Positions 1-6,803 of a stretch of 28,389 bases of DNA are shown piece after piece; position 1 is the first letter of the stretch; the number at the start of each line of letters is the position of its first letter. The stretch is from an uncultured Succinivibrio sp. (GTDB lineage Bacteria; Pseudomonadota; Gammaproteobacteria; Enterobacterales; Succinivibrionaceae), in the NCBI GenBank assembly GCA_900754255.1, contig CAAECI010000111.1:1-28389 (forward strand). The letters run 5' to 3'. The translations under genes were made by a program, and so were the position numbers. Under the pieces are notes generated by a model. The model saw nothing but the letters and a program-made list of their open reading frames with translations. It made no database searches and was not told where the DNA came from.

Positions 1-426
1 AACCCGACGCTTTTTAGGCGGACGGCAACCGTTGTGAGGGATGGGGGTCACGTCGGTGATATTGGTGATCTTGTATCCCAATGCATTTAACGCACGGATA
101 GAAGACTCACGACCAGGACCGGGGCCCTTCACAAGAACTTCAAGGTTCTTAACACCGTAGTCTTTGGCGGACTCACCAGCACGCTCAGCAGCTACTTGAG
201 CAGCATACGGAGTAGACTTACGGGAGCCACGGAATCCTGAACCGCCGGCAGTTGCCCATGAAAGGACATTACCCTGACGATCAGATATCGACACGATGGT
301 GTTATTGAAAGATGCATGGATATGTGCAACACCGTCTGCGACTTGTTTCTTAGAACGCTTTCCGCGACGAGCGGGAGCTGCTACGGCAGGAGCCTGAGCA
401 GCGGTATCTTTAATTTCTTCAGCCAT
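1..426 (-). CDS. rpsK: 30S ribosomal protein S11 (only the stop codon is cut off)
   Basis: S11 lies on the platform of the small subunit, next to the mRNA in the E site, and assembles with S6, S15, S18 and S21. All 142 sense codons are present: the window edge falls exactly after the final Val of the conserved C-terminus PPKKRRV, so only the stop codon is outside. The ATG at 426 follows an AGGAG site by about 8 bases. E. coli S11 has 129 residues. The extra length here is an Ala/Pro-rich, partly acidic N-terminal stretch (about residues 1-20) before the conserved KQVADGVAHIHASFNNT block. The gene is second in the alpha operon, 11 bases after rpsM. Identification is very secure; the role of the N-terminal stretch is unknown. 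Confidence 0.98.
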   Translation of the reverse strand, partial: MAEEIKDTAAQAPAVAAPARRGKRSKKQVADGVAHIHASFNNTIVSISDRQGNVLSWATAGGSGFRGSRKSTPYAAQVAAERAGESAKDYGVKNLEVLVKGPGPGRESSIRALNALGYKITNITDVTPIPHNGCRPPKKRRV

Positions 427-437
427 CACGCTATCTC

Positions 438-794
438 CTACTTCTTAACGCTCTTACGAGGCCCTTTACGGGTACGAGCATTGGTCTTAGTACGCTGACC
501 GCGAACGGGAAGTCCGCGACGGTGACGAAGTCCACGATATGAACCAAGGTCCACAAGACGCTTGATGTTCATGGTAATTTCACGTCTTAAATCGCCCTCA
601 ACAGTGTATTTGGCGACTTCAGCACGGATCTTATCCATTGAAGATTCGTCCATATCTTTGAATTTGGAAGTAGGTTCAATACCGGCAGCAACGAGAATAT
701 CGCGTGCACGGGTAGGGCCGATGCCAAAAATCGACTGCAAAGCAATCGCGGCAATCTTATTATCAGGCACATTAATGCCAGCTATACGGGCCAC
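438..794 (-). CDS. rpsM: 30S ribosomal protein S13, GTG start
   Basis: S13 sits in the head of the 30S subunit, contacts L5 in the inter-subunit bridge and touches P-site tRNA with its C-terminal tail. The protein has 118 residues, the same as E. coli, with the conserved C-terminal GLPVRGQRTKTNART block. The reading frame stays open upstream, but GTG at 794 is chosen because it gives VARIAGI (read as MARIAGI) at the exact family start, has a GGAG site 6 bases before it, and corresponds to the GTG start used by E. coli inside the S4-regulated pseudoknot. It is the first gene of the alpha operon, 182 bases after rpmJ, in a gap that carries its own promoter and leader. Confidence 0.97.
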   Translation of the reverse strand: MARIAGINVPDNKIAAIALQSIFGIGPTRARDILVAAGIEPTSKFKDMDESSMDKIRAEVAKYTVEGDLRREITMNIKRLVDLGSYRGLRHRRGLPVRGQRTKTNARTRKGPRKSVKK

Positions 795-863
795 TATCGA
801 TCTCCTAAAAGAAGGTAAAAAAAACAACAGCTGCCGCAAAGCCCGTTGAGGATACACGACAGC
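786..863 (-). promoter_or_regulatory. alpha-operon leader pseudoknot (S4 translational control site)
   Basis: In E. coli, S4 represses the alpha operon by trapping a pseudoknot at the rpsM start. The same design is visible here. GCTGTC (858-863) pairs with GGCAGC (830-835). The loop contains GTATCCTCAACGGGCTTT (838-855), very close to the E. coli loop. ACGGGC within it (841-846) is exactly complementary to GCCCGT (786-791), which lies just inside rpsM, so the second helix spans the GTG start and its ribosome site. I infer S4 control; rpsD is outside the window. Confidence 0.85.
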
Positions 864-892
864 CAACTATAGTGCCTATTTGGCAATGTCAG

Positions 893-918
893 AAAAGGCA
901 TCGGACTCAGCCGATGCC
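893..918 (-). terminator. intrinsic terminator-like hairpin between spc and alpha operons
   Basis: On the minus strand an 8-bp perfect GC-rich stem, GGCATCGG / CCGATGCC (897-904 and 911-918) with a 6-base loop, is followed by TTTT (893-896). It lies 58 bases after the rpmJ stop, so it could end the spc transcript. It also lies just downstream of the alpha promoter, so it would form the very 5' end of alpha mRNA. Confidence 0.7.
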
Positions 919-929
919 GTAACTTTATA

Positions 930-958
930 ATTATAACTAAGTTAATCTAATCGATCAA
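930..958 (-). promoter_or_regulatory. alpha-operon promoter
   Basis: On the minus strand TTGATC (-35, 953-958) is separated by 17 bases from a perfect TATAAT (-10, 930-935). Transcription would begin near 923, giving a leader of about 130 bases before the rpsM GTG. The position, in the only long gap between rpmJ and rpsM, matches the alpha promoter of E. coli. Confidence 0.75.
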
Positions 959-976
959 CAAAATTATAATAAAGCA

Positions 977-1090
977 TTAGCCCTGACGCTGCTTATGCTT
1001 AGGATTTAAACAGATTATGCGGACCACACCGTGGCGACGAACAACTTTACAGTTGCGGCACATCTTTTTAACGGAAGCACCAACTTTCAT
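977..1090 (-). CDS. rpmJ: 50S ribosomal protein L36, zinc-ribbon type
   Basis: L36 is the smallest large-subunit protein and stabilises 23S rRNA near the L7/L12 stalk base. The 37-residue product starts MKVGASVKKMC and ends KHKQRQG. It has the zinc-ribbon ligands Cys11, Cys14, Cys27 and His32, so this is the zinc-containing form. A GGAG site lies 8 bases before the ATG at 1090. It is the last gene of the spc operon, 23 bases after secY, as in E. coli. Confidence 0.97.
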   Translation of the reverse strand: MKVGASVKKMCRNCKVVRRHGVVRIICLNPKHKQRQG

Positions 1091-1113
1091 CTTGTTTCTC
1101 CAAACTTTTAAAT

Positions 1114-2466
1114 CTAACGACCGTAATTTCTAAGGTTAGCTTTTCTCATTATATCGCCATACTGCTGATTCATCATATGGGATTGCAACTGAGCAACAAA
1201 ATCCATGGTTACAACAACAATAATGAGTAGTGAAGTACCGCCGAAATAGAATTGTACGTTAAACCAATTCATAAGTAACTGCGGAACTAAGCAAACCAAA
1301 ACCATATAAATGGAACCTGACAACGTAAGTCTGGTCATAACCTTATCAATGAACCTAGCAGTTTGTTCCCCTGGACGAATTCCAGGAATAAATGCTCCAC
1401 TTTTCTTCAAATTTTCAGATACTTCCCTGGGATTAAAGATCAGAGCAGTATAGAAGAAAGTAAAGAAAATAATAGCGGTTGCATACATCAATTCATACAA
1501 GGGCTGACCAGGCTGAATGAAAAGAGAAATTTCACTCAACACGTTGGCAACGGGGTTATCTCCCTGACCGAACCAAGAGACCACTGTGCCGGGAAAAAGA
1601 ATAATAGACGACGCAAAAATTGCGGGGATCACTCCCGACATATTGATCTTTAACGGCAGATTAGAGCGCGGCTGTGAATAAATGCGGTTACCCATCTGAC
1701 GTTTTGCGTATTCAATCACTATTCTACGCTGACCGCGTTCGATGAAAACCACAAAGAAGGTCACAAGAACTACCACGACACCAATTATTAACAATGCGAT
1801 TGTAGATATATCACCCTGACGTGACTGTTCGAAGGTTCTCCCCAAAGCACTAGGAAGCCCCGCAACAATACCCGCAAAGATGATAAGAGAAATACCGTTT
1901 CCGATCCCTCTTTCCGTGATCTGCTCACCCAGCCACATAAGCAACATAGTACCCGTAACCAAGCTCACAGTTGTTACAAAATAAAAACCTAAGCCGGGAT
2001 TATCGACAAGTCCTGGAACCATATTAGGGATACCGGTAGCAATACCCATACCCTGCAATGCCGCAAGGAATAATGTCGAAATACGAGTATATTGAGTGAT
2101 CTTTCTTCTTCCTGACTCACCTTCTTTACGAAGCTCAGCAAGATTCTTATTAATCACGGCCAAAAGCTGAATAATAATTGCTGCCGAAATGTAAGGCATG
2201 ATCCCCAATGCTAAAACAGACGCTCTTGATAAAGCGCCGCCGGAAAACATGTTGAACATACCCAAAATGGTTCCGCTCTGCTCATCGAAAACTCGCTGCA
2301 GAACGTCGGCATTCACCCCTGGAACAGGTACGAAAGAACCAAGTCTGAACAGAACCAAACCGATGAACACAAAGAATAAACGCTGACGAATTTCTCCTTT
2401 CCCGGAGTTCTTTTCAGCTTTATCCATTGCTTCGCGGCTTCTGTCAAATAGCGATTTTCTAGCCAT
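1114..2466 (-). CDS. secY: Sec translocon channel subunit SecY
   Basis: SecY forms the protein-conducting pore of the SecYEG translocon in the inner membrane. It accepts chains from SecA or directly from ribosomes. The 450-residue product (E. coli 443) shows the expected ten hydrophobic segments. The plug region after the first segment contains the FVPVPGV stretch, and the fifth cytoplasmic loop (about residues 250-272) carries the conserved basic and NLPLKIN stretch that docks SecA and ribosomes. The N-terminus (MARKSLFDRSREAMDKAEK) and the tail (ANLRNYGR) are intact. The ATG at 2466 has a GAGG site about 6 bases upstream. It sits between rplO and rpmJ as in other proteobacteria, and the 41-base gap before it holds an unusual hairpin (2484-2501). 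Confidence 0.98.
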   Translation of the reverse strand: MARKSLFDRSREAMDKAEKNSGKGEIRQRLFFVFIGLVLFRLGSFVPVPGVNADVLQRVFDEQSGTILGMFNMFSGGALSRASVLALGIMPYISAAIIIQLLAVINKNLAELRKEGESGRRKITQYTRISTLFLAALQGMGIATGIPNMVPGLVDNPGLGFYFVTTVSLVTGTMLLMWLGEQITERGIGNGISLIIFAGIVAGLPSALGRTFEQSRQGDISTIALLIIGVVVVLVTFFVVFIERGQRRIVIEYAKRQMGNRIYSQPRSNLPLKINMSGVIPAIFASSIILFPGTVVSWFGQGDNPVANVLSEISLFIQPGQPLYELMYATAIIFFTFFYTALIFNPREVSENLKKSGAFIPGIRPGEQTARFIDKVMTRLTLSGSIYMVLVCLVPQLLMNWFNVQFYFGGTSLLIIVVVTMDFVAQLQSHMMNQQYGDIMRKANLRNYGR

Positions 2467-2483
2467 GAGAACCTCATTTCAAG

Positions 2484-2501
2484 GGCGTCCTTACGGACGC
2501 C
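2484..2501. other. perfect hairpin in the rplO-secY gap
   Basis: A 7-bp perfect GC-rich stem with a 4-base loop occupies the short gap between rplO and secY. Read on the minus strand (mRNA sense) it is GGCGTCC-GTAA-GGACGCC, with a GNRA-type tetraloop, preceded by AAAAA and not followed by a T run. Read on the plus strand it is followed by TTTTTATT (2502-2509), the layout of an intrinsic terminator for antisense transcripts. It could be an mRNA stability or coupling element for secY, an antisense terminator, or both. Confidence 0.6.
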
Positions 2502-2507
2502 TTTTTA

Positions 2508-3092
2508 TTACTTAGCAGGCTTCTCGGTACGGACCTTTTTTGCAGGCTTCTTAATGCCTTCTTTAAGGACCTTCTCGATACGTGCCTTAGACTTAGCAGC
2601 AGTACGCTTCTTCGAAGCATTCAAACGCTCGGCAGCTGCAACAATGTAATCAGCAACCTCAACAGTACCGCCGGCAGCCTCAATAGCTGCTTTAGCCCCG
2701 CTGGTAACACCCAAACCTTTCACTGTAACTTTCTTGGAAAATTCAGGAACATGTGAAAGAACAACCTTCACATACTTGATCTTCTTAGTTACGAGACGGG
2801 CGTTCTGTAAAGCAGCCAAATCAATCACTTCCGCATCAATACGGTTAAGATCATTAAGGCTGACTTCGGCAGTCTCGGTAGCCTTCTTTGACCAAAAACC
2901 GAATTTGGGCAGACGGATCTTCATAGGCATCTGGCCACCTTCAAAACCAGGACGCTTATGAGCACTCTTACGAGCACCTGCACCTTTAATACCACGGCCA
3001 CAGGTCTTTCCAAGACCGGAGCCAATACCACGACCGACGCGTACGTGCTTACGGTGTGACCCCTCAGCAGGCTTTAACGAATCAAGACGCAT
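2508..3092 (-). CDS. rplO: 50S ribosomal protein L15 with long basic C-terminal tail
   Basis: L15 is a late-assembling large-subunit protein that threads a basic glycine-rich N-terminal arm (about residues 18-50, with repeated G and R) into 23S rRNA. The globular part matches the E. coli protein up to about residue 146 (GLGVTSGAKAAIEAAGG). E. coli L15 ends there at 144 residues, whereas this product has 194. The additional 50 residues start VADYIVAAAERLN and become Lys/Ala-rich, ending KPAKKVRTEKPAK. There is no frameshift and the ORF stops cleanly before secY. The start at 3092 is 3 bases after the rpmD stop, so translation is probably coupled. Identity is secure; the function of the tail is unknown. 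Confidence 0.97.
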   Translation of the reverse strand: MRLDSLKPAEGSHRKHVRVGRGIGSGLGKTCGRGIKGAGARKSAHKRPGFEGGQMPMKIRLPKFGFWSKKATETAEVSLNDLNRIDAEVIDLAALQNARLVTKKIKYVKVVLSHVPEFSKKVTVKGLGVTSGAKAAIEAAGGTVEVADYIVAAAERLNASKKRTAAKSKARIEKVLKEGIKKPAKKVRTEKPAK

Positions 3093-3095
3093 TAC

Positions 3096-3281
3096 TTACT
3101 CCTCGACCTTCACCATGTAGCTAACTTTATTGATCATGCCGCGAACAGAAGGAGTGTCCTCAAGTTCAACAGTATGATTGATGCGACGCAGGCCTAAACC
3201 ACGCATGGTCTCAATATGCTTGGGCAAACGACCGATGGTGCTCTTGGTCTGAGTTACTTTTATGGTTTTCTTCTCCGCCAT
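3096..3281 (-). CDS. rpmD: 50S ribosomal protein L30
   Basis: L30 is a small large-subunit protein bound near the 5S rRNA. The 61-residue product has the family core TQTKSTIGRLPKH followed by GLGLRRINHTVELEDTP and ends VSYMVKVEE, close to the 59-residue E. coli protein. It is packed between rpsE (3 bases upstream) and rplO (3 bases downstream), so translation is likely coupled across all three genes. Confidence 0.97.
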   Translation of the reverse strand: MAEKKTIKVTQTKSTIGRLPKHIETMRGLGLRRINHTVELEDTPSVRGMINKVSYMVKVEE

Positions 3282-3284
3282 TTT

Positions 3285-3791
3285 TTACTCCAGGATCTCT
3301 TTCACGGAAAGACCGCGCTTAGCAGCAACAGTTTCCGGAGTACGCATAGAAGCAAGAGCGGCAACGGTGGCACGAACCACATTGATCGGGTTAGTAGAAC
3401 CGTAAGCCTTAGCTAAAACGTTACGAACACCGGCAACCTCAAGGACGGCACGCATTGCACCGCCGGCAATAATACCGGTACCTTCAGCAGCAGGCTGCAT
3501 ATAAACCATGGAGCCGGAGTGCTGTCCCTTAACAGCATGGAACAAAGTTCCGTTATTAAGAGTAATGTTGCTATTAACGTTGCGACGAGCCTGTTCTATT
3601 GCCTTCTGAATGGCAGCAGGAACTTCACCGGCCTTACCGTAACCAAAGCCCACTTTACCATTGCCGTCACCGACTACGGTTAAAGCAGTGAACGAAAAAA
3701 TACGTCCGCCTTTTACAACCTTGGCTACACGATTAACGGCAACCAATTTTTCCTGCAGCTCGCCTGCCTGGGATTCTTCTTTGTGTTGCAT
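3285..3791 (-). CDS. rpsE: 30S ribosomal protein S5
   Basis: S5 lies at the mRNA entry side of the 30S subunit, with S3 and S4, and takes part in decoding accuracy and helicase activity. The product has 168 residues (E. coli 167). The N-terminal double-stranded-RNA-binding-like half contains KLVAVNRVAKVVKGGRIFSF, the loop where spectinomycin-resistance changes occur in E. coli. The C-terminal half has the IIAGGAMRAVLEVAG and AKAYGSTNPINVVRAT signatures. The gene starts 13 bases after rplR in the spc operon. Confidence 0.98.
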   Translation of the reverse strand: MQHKEESQAGELQEKLVAVNRVAKVVKGGRIFSFTALTVVGDGNGKVGFGYGKAGEVPAAIQKAIEQARRNVNSNITLNNGTLFHAVKGQHSGSMVYMQPAAEGTGIIAGGAMRAVLEVAGVRNVLAKAYGSTNPINVVRATVAALASMRTPETVAAKRGLSVKEILE

Positions 3792-3804
3792 TTACTGCAC
3801 TCCC

Positions 3805-4158
3805 TTAGAACTTAAGGCCGGCTTCGCGGGCTGCATCAGCTAAAGCTGCGACACGGCCGTGATACTGATAACCGGATCTGTCAAAAGCAACGCTTTCAAC
3901 AGAAGCAGCCTTGGCACGCTCGGCAACAGCCTTACCGATAACCTTTGCAGCTTCAACGTTGCCAGTGTACTTCAGATCCTTCACAAGCTCTTTTTCAAGA
4001 GTACTTGCGGTGGCTAAGACGCGATTATCTGCGCTAATGATCTGAGCGTAGATGTGACGCGGAGTACGGGTGACAACCAAACGGGTTACACCCAGCTCAT
4101 GCATTTTTGCGCGGGACTTGCCGGCACGGCGCAAACGAGCCTGTTTTTTCTCAAACAT
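3805..4158 (-). CDS. rplR: 50S ribosomal protein L18
   Basis: L18 binds 5S rRNA together with L5 and helps place it in the central protuberance. The product has 117 residues, the same as E. coli, with a basic N-terminus (MFEKKQARLRR) and the conserved VTRTPRHIYAQII and DRSGYQYHGRVAALADAAREAG blocks. I place the start at ATG 4158, not at the in-frame TTG two codons upstream (4164), because a GGTGG site sits 7 bases before the ATG but would touch the TTG. It lies between rplF and rpsE. Confidence 0.97.
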   Translation of the reverse strand: MFEKKQARLRRAGKSRAKMHELGVTRLVVTRTPRHIYAQIISADNRVLATASTLEKELVKDLKYTGNVEAAKVIGKAVAERAKAASVESVAFDRSGYQYHGRVAALADAAREAGLKF

Positions 4159-4174
4159 GTTCAATCCACCCTAA

Positions 4175-4708
4175 TTATTTCTTCTTGGCTTCTTTGAGAT
4201 GAATCACTTCGTCAGCATAACGAATTCCCTTGCCCTTGTAAGGCTCAGGACGACGAATCTCACGAAGGTTGGCGGCAACCTGACCCAAAACAGCCTTATC
4301 GAAACCCTTAAGAATGATATCGTTCTGAGTAGGGCATTCGGCCGTAACTCCTTCAGGGAGCTCATAATCAACAGGATGTGAATAACCAACAACCAAATTG
4401 ATCACATTTCCCTTAACAGCAGCACGATAACCGACGCCGACCAACTTCAAAGCACGCTCAAATCCCTTGTCTAAGCCAACAACAAAATTGTGGAGCAAAG
4501 CACGAGTGGTACCCGACTGCATATTAGCTTCGGTAGAATCATTTGCAACCGAAACCTTAATGGCATTGTCTTCAACGGTAACGTTAACAGAGCTGTGAAC
4601 ATTAAGGCTCAATGCGCCCTTTTTTGATTTAACGGTTACCTTCTGGCCGTCGAAAACTACTTCGACGCCCTGGGGGATAGGAATAATTTCCTTTGCAATA
4701 CGAGACAT
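4175..4708 (-). CDS. rplF: 50S ribosomal protein L6
   Basis: L6 lies near the factor-binding site of the large subunit, beside the sarcin-ricin loop and the stalk base. The 177-residue product has the same length as in E. coli and the usual two repeated domains. The C-terminal one contains the signature RRPEPYKGKGIRYADE (about residues 151-166). It begins MSRIAKEIIPIPQGVEV and ends with the Lys-rich KEAKKK. It starts 11 bases after rpsH in the spc operon. Confidence 0.98.
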   Translation of the reverse strand: MSRIAKEIIPIPQGVEVVFDGQKVTVKSKKGALSLNVHSSVNVTVEDNAIKVSVANDSTEANMQSGTTRALLHNFVVGLDKGFERALKLVGVGYRAAVKGNVINLVVGYSHPVDYELPEGVTAECPTQNDIILKGFDKAVLGQVAANLREIRRPEPYKGKGIRYADEVIHLKEAKKK

Positions 4709-4719
4709 GTCTCCTCCCT

Positions 4720-5109
4720 TTATGCGACGTAGCAGATAACTTCGCCGCCCAAGCCGTCCTTACGGGCAGCGCGGTCAGTCATAATGCCTTTGGAAGTGGA
4801 AATCACGGCAATGCCCAAACCGTTCATGATACGGGGCAAATCGCGGCACTTCTTGTAAATACGAAGACCGGGACGAGAAACTCTTTGAATAAGCTCTACG
4901 ACGGGCTTTCCTTCGTAATACTTAAGTCCGATTTCCAGAACCTTCTTAACATCACCGACTTCCTGAACGGAGGCAATGTATCCTTCCTTAACAAGCAAAT
5001 TAGCAATAGCCAACTTCTGCTTGGAAGAAGGGACGGTAACTGCAACTTTGCCAGAAGCCTGGCCGTTACGAATGCGGGTTAATAAATCCGCAATAGGATC
5101 TTGCATCAT
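4720..5109 (-). CDS. rpsH: 30S ribosomal protein S8
   Basis: S8 is a primary binding protein of the central domain of 16S rRNA and, in E. coli, the translational repressor of the spc operon. The 129-residue product has the conserved C-terminal stretches STSKGIMTDRAAR and GLGGEVICYVA that form the rRNA contact surface. Two adjacent ATG codons (5109 and 5106) are both possible starts; the first has a GAGG site 9 bases upstream. Its likely mRNA target, a hairpin over the rplE start, is present upstream (5976-6008), so feedback control is plausible. Confidence 0.98.
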   Translation of the reverse strand: MMQDPIADLLTRIRNGQASGKVAVTVPSSKQKLAIANLLVKEGYIASVQEVGDVKKVLEIGLKYYEGKPVVELIQRVSRPGLRIYKKCRDLPRIMNGLGIAVISTSKGIMTDRAARKDGLGGEVICYVA

Positions 5110-5123
5110 GTGTGTATTCCTCT

Positions 5124-5429
5124 TTACCAGCTTGCCTTGTGCAGACCAGGGATTTCGCCGCGCATCATATGTTCACGGAGCTTGATGCGTGAAAGACCAA
5201 ATTTACGCAGATAACCGTGGGGACGACCGGTCTCCGAGCAACGATTACGCTGACGGGAAGGACTGGAATCACGCGGTAATTTGGCCAATGCCATAACAGC
5301 TGCGAAACGCTCTTCTTCAGAAGAGGAAACACTTGAAATTATTTTCTTGAGTTCTGAACGCTTTGCACGATATTTATCGGCAAGAGCTTTTCTCTTCAGA
5401 TCTCTATTAATCATTGAGGTCTTAGCCAT
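5124..5429 (-). CDS. rpsN: 30S ribosomal protein S14, long zinc-free form
   Basis: S14 is a late-assembling protein of the 30S head. The product has 101 residues, the same as E. coli. It lacks the CxxC...CxxC zinc ribbon of the short 61-residue type, retaining only one Cys in RNRCSETGRPHGYLRKFG. The C-terminal FGLSRIKLREHMMRGEIPGLHKASW-type block, here at about residues 77-101, is typical. It lies 18 bases after rplE and 14 before rpsH. The zinc-free form means this protein does not depend on zinc supply, in contrast to L36 in this operon. Confidence 0.97.
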   Translation of the reverse strand: MAKTSMINRDLKRKALADKYRAKRSELKKIISSVSSSEEERFAAVMALAKLPRDSSPSRQRNRCSETGRPHGYLRKFGLSRIKLREHMMRGEIPGLHKASW

Positions 5430-5447
5430 AGGTTCTTAATCCTCGAA

Positions 5448-5999
5448 TTATTTACCGGCCTGAGTACGGAACGGGAAGTCAAAGGCGGCCAACAGAGCCT
5501 TACCCTCTTCATCGGTTTTGGCAGTGGTGGTAATGGTTATATCCAAACCACGCACAGCGTCTACCTTGTCGTAGTCGATCTCAGGAAAAATGATCTGCTC
5601 ACGTACGCCCATGGAGTAATTTCCTCTGCCGTCAAAAGACTTAGCAGAAAGACCACGGAAATCGCGGATACGTGGAATAGCGATCACAATTAAACGCTCG
5701 AGGAACTCCCACATGCGTTCACCGCGCAGGGTTACCTTACAGCCGATTGGATAGCCTTCACGAATTTGGAAGCCCGCTACAGATTTGCGAACCTTGGTGA
5801 TGAGAGGCTTCTGGCCGGAGATAGCGGCCATGTCGCGTGCAGCGTTTTCAAGAATCTTCTTGTCAGCACGTGCTTCACCAACACCCATATTAAGGGTGAT
5901 CTTCACAATCCGAGGGACTTGCATGACCGTCTTGTAACCAAATTTTTCAGTTAAGGCTTTGATTACTTCCTGCTTGTATAAATCATGCAGTTTCGCCAT
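5448..5999 (-). CDS. rplE: 50S ribosomal protein L5
   Basis: L5 carries 5S rRNA with L18, forms the tip of the central protuberance, and bridges to S13 in the 30S head. The 183-residue product (E. coli 179) keeps the signature blocks VPRIVKITLNMGVGEA, SGQKPLITKVRKSVAGF and RGNYSMGVREQIIFPEIDYD. It ends DFPFRTQAGK, four residues beyond E. coli. The ATG at 5999 has an AGGAG site 8 bases upstream. The first codons are part of a putative S8-binding hairpin, matching the E. coli control point for the spc operon. Confidence 0.98.
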   Translation of the reverse strand: MAKLHDLYKQEVIKALTEKFGYKTVMQVPRIVKITLNMGVGEARADKKILENAARDMAAISGQKPLITKVRKSVAGFQIREGYPIGCKVTLRGERMWEFLERLIVIAIPRIRDFRGLSAKSFDGRGNYSMGVREQIIFPEIDYDKVDAVRGLDITITTTAKTDEEGKALLAAFDFPFRTQAGK

Positions 6000-6008
6000 C
6001 GTTATTCT
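5976..6008 (-). promoter_or_regulatory. putative S8 repressor site over the rplE start
   Basis: In E. coli, S8 binds an mRNA hairpin spanning the rplE start and so represses the spc operon. From memory of that sequence, the core ACGATGGCGAAACTGCATGA is identical here, including the start codon at 5997-5999. The flanks differ but still pair: ATA before the core can pair with TAT after it, where E. coli has GUAGU and ACUAC. Part of the identity is forced by the protein sequence MAKLHD, so this is a supported inference rather than proof. Confidence 0.55.
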
Positions 6009-6021
6009 CCTTTAAAAAACC

Positions 6022-6351
6022 TTACTTGGCGTTTGAGGCAATGACTTTGTCGTTGGACTTGAAGAAACGGACTTTCTTACCGTCTTCAACACGAAAACCA
6101 ACGCGGTCTGCCTTTTTAGTGTCGGGATTATAAATTGCTACATTGGAGACATCCAAGGGAGCCTCGATATTAACAATTCCGCCGGCCTGGCCAATGTTAG
6201 GGTTAGCTTTCTGGTGCTTTTTGTGGACGTTGATGCCCTCAACCACCACCTTGTGCTCCTTGGTCAATACACGGGTTACCTTACCGGTCTTTCCCTTGTC
6301 CTTGCCAGTTATGACGATAACTTCGTCATTGGTGCGAATTTTCGCTGCCAT
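6022..6351 (-). CDS. rplX: 50S ribosomal protein L24
   Basis: L24 starts large-subunit assembly at the 5' end of 23S rRNA and later borders the exit tunnel. The 109-residue product (E. coli 104) has the N-terminal KOW motif, VIVITGKDKGKTGKV (about residues 11-25), followed by GINVHKKHQK. It is second in the spc operon, 20 bases after rplN and 22 before rplE. Identification is secure. Confidence 0.97.
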   Translation of the reverse strand: MAAKIRTNDEVIVITGKDKGKTGKVTRVLTKEHKVVVEGINVHKKHQKANPNIGQAGGIVNIEAPLDVSNVAIYNPDTKKADRVGFRVEDGKKVRFFKSNDKVIASNAK

Positions 6352-6371
6352 GTTGCTGATTCCCTCTTAGA

Positions 6372-6740
6372 TTAGAGTACTTCAGGAGCCAATGACACAA
6401 TCTTCATGAACTGTTCAGTACGTAATTCACGTGTAACAGGTCCGAAAATACGAGTGCCGATAGGCTCATGCTGTGCAGTTAAAAGAACTGCAGCGTTGCT
6501 ATCAAAGCGAATGAGTGAACCGTCGGGACGACGCACACCTTTCTTAGTGCGAACTACGACTGCATCAACAACATCGCCCTTCTTAACCTTACCGCGAGGG
6601 ATCGCTTCTTTGACAGACACCTTAATGATGTCGCCAATGCCGGCATAACGACGGTGAGAGCCCCCAAGGACTTTCACACACATTACCGCACGAGCGCCCG
6701 AATTATCGGCAACGTCAAGCATGCTTTGCATCTGGATCAT
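6372..6740 (-). CDS. rplN: 50S ribosomal protein L14
   Basis: L14 lies on the subunit interface, forms a bridge to 16S rRNA, and binds the silencing factor RsfS in other bacteria. The 122-residue product (E. coli 123) shows DNSGARAVMCVKVLGG, the AIPRGKVKKGDVVDAVVVRTKKG signature region (about residues 47-69), and the C-terminal FMKIVSLAPEVL. A GGAG site stands about 8 bases before the ATG. It opens the spc operon after a 140-base gap that carries a terminator and a promoter. Confidence 0.98.
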   Translation of the reverse strand: MIQMQSMLDVADNSGARAVMCVKVLGGSHRRYAGIGDIIKVSVKEAIPRGKVKKGDVVDAVVVRTKKGVRRPDGSLIRFDSNAAVLLTAQHEPIGTRIFGPVTRELRTEQFMKIVSLAPEVL

Positions 6741-6803
6741 TTTAAAATGCTCCGGTTAAAGATAAAAAACAAACTTCCGACCTCAAAGATCAGAAGGCGC
6801 TAC

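Noticed and set aside
562..849. 95-codon plus-strand frame opposite rpsM
   Set aside because: It is the complement of a highly conserved ribosomal gene and its control region; the frame is a by-product of that coding.
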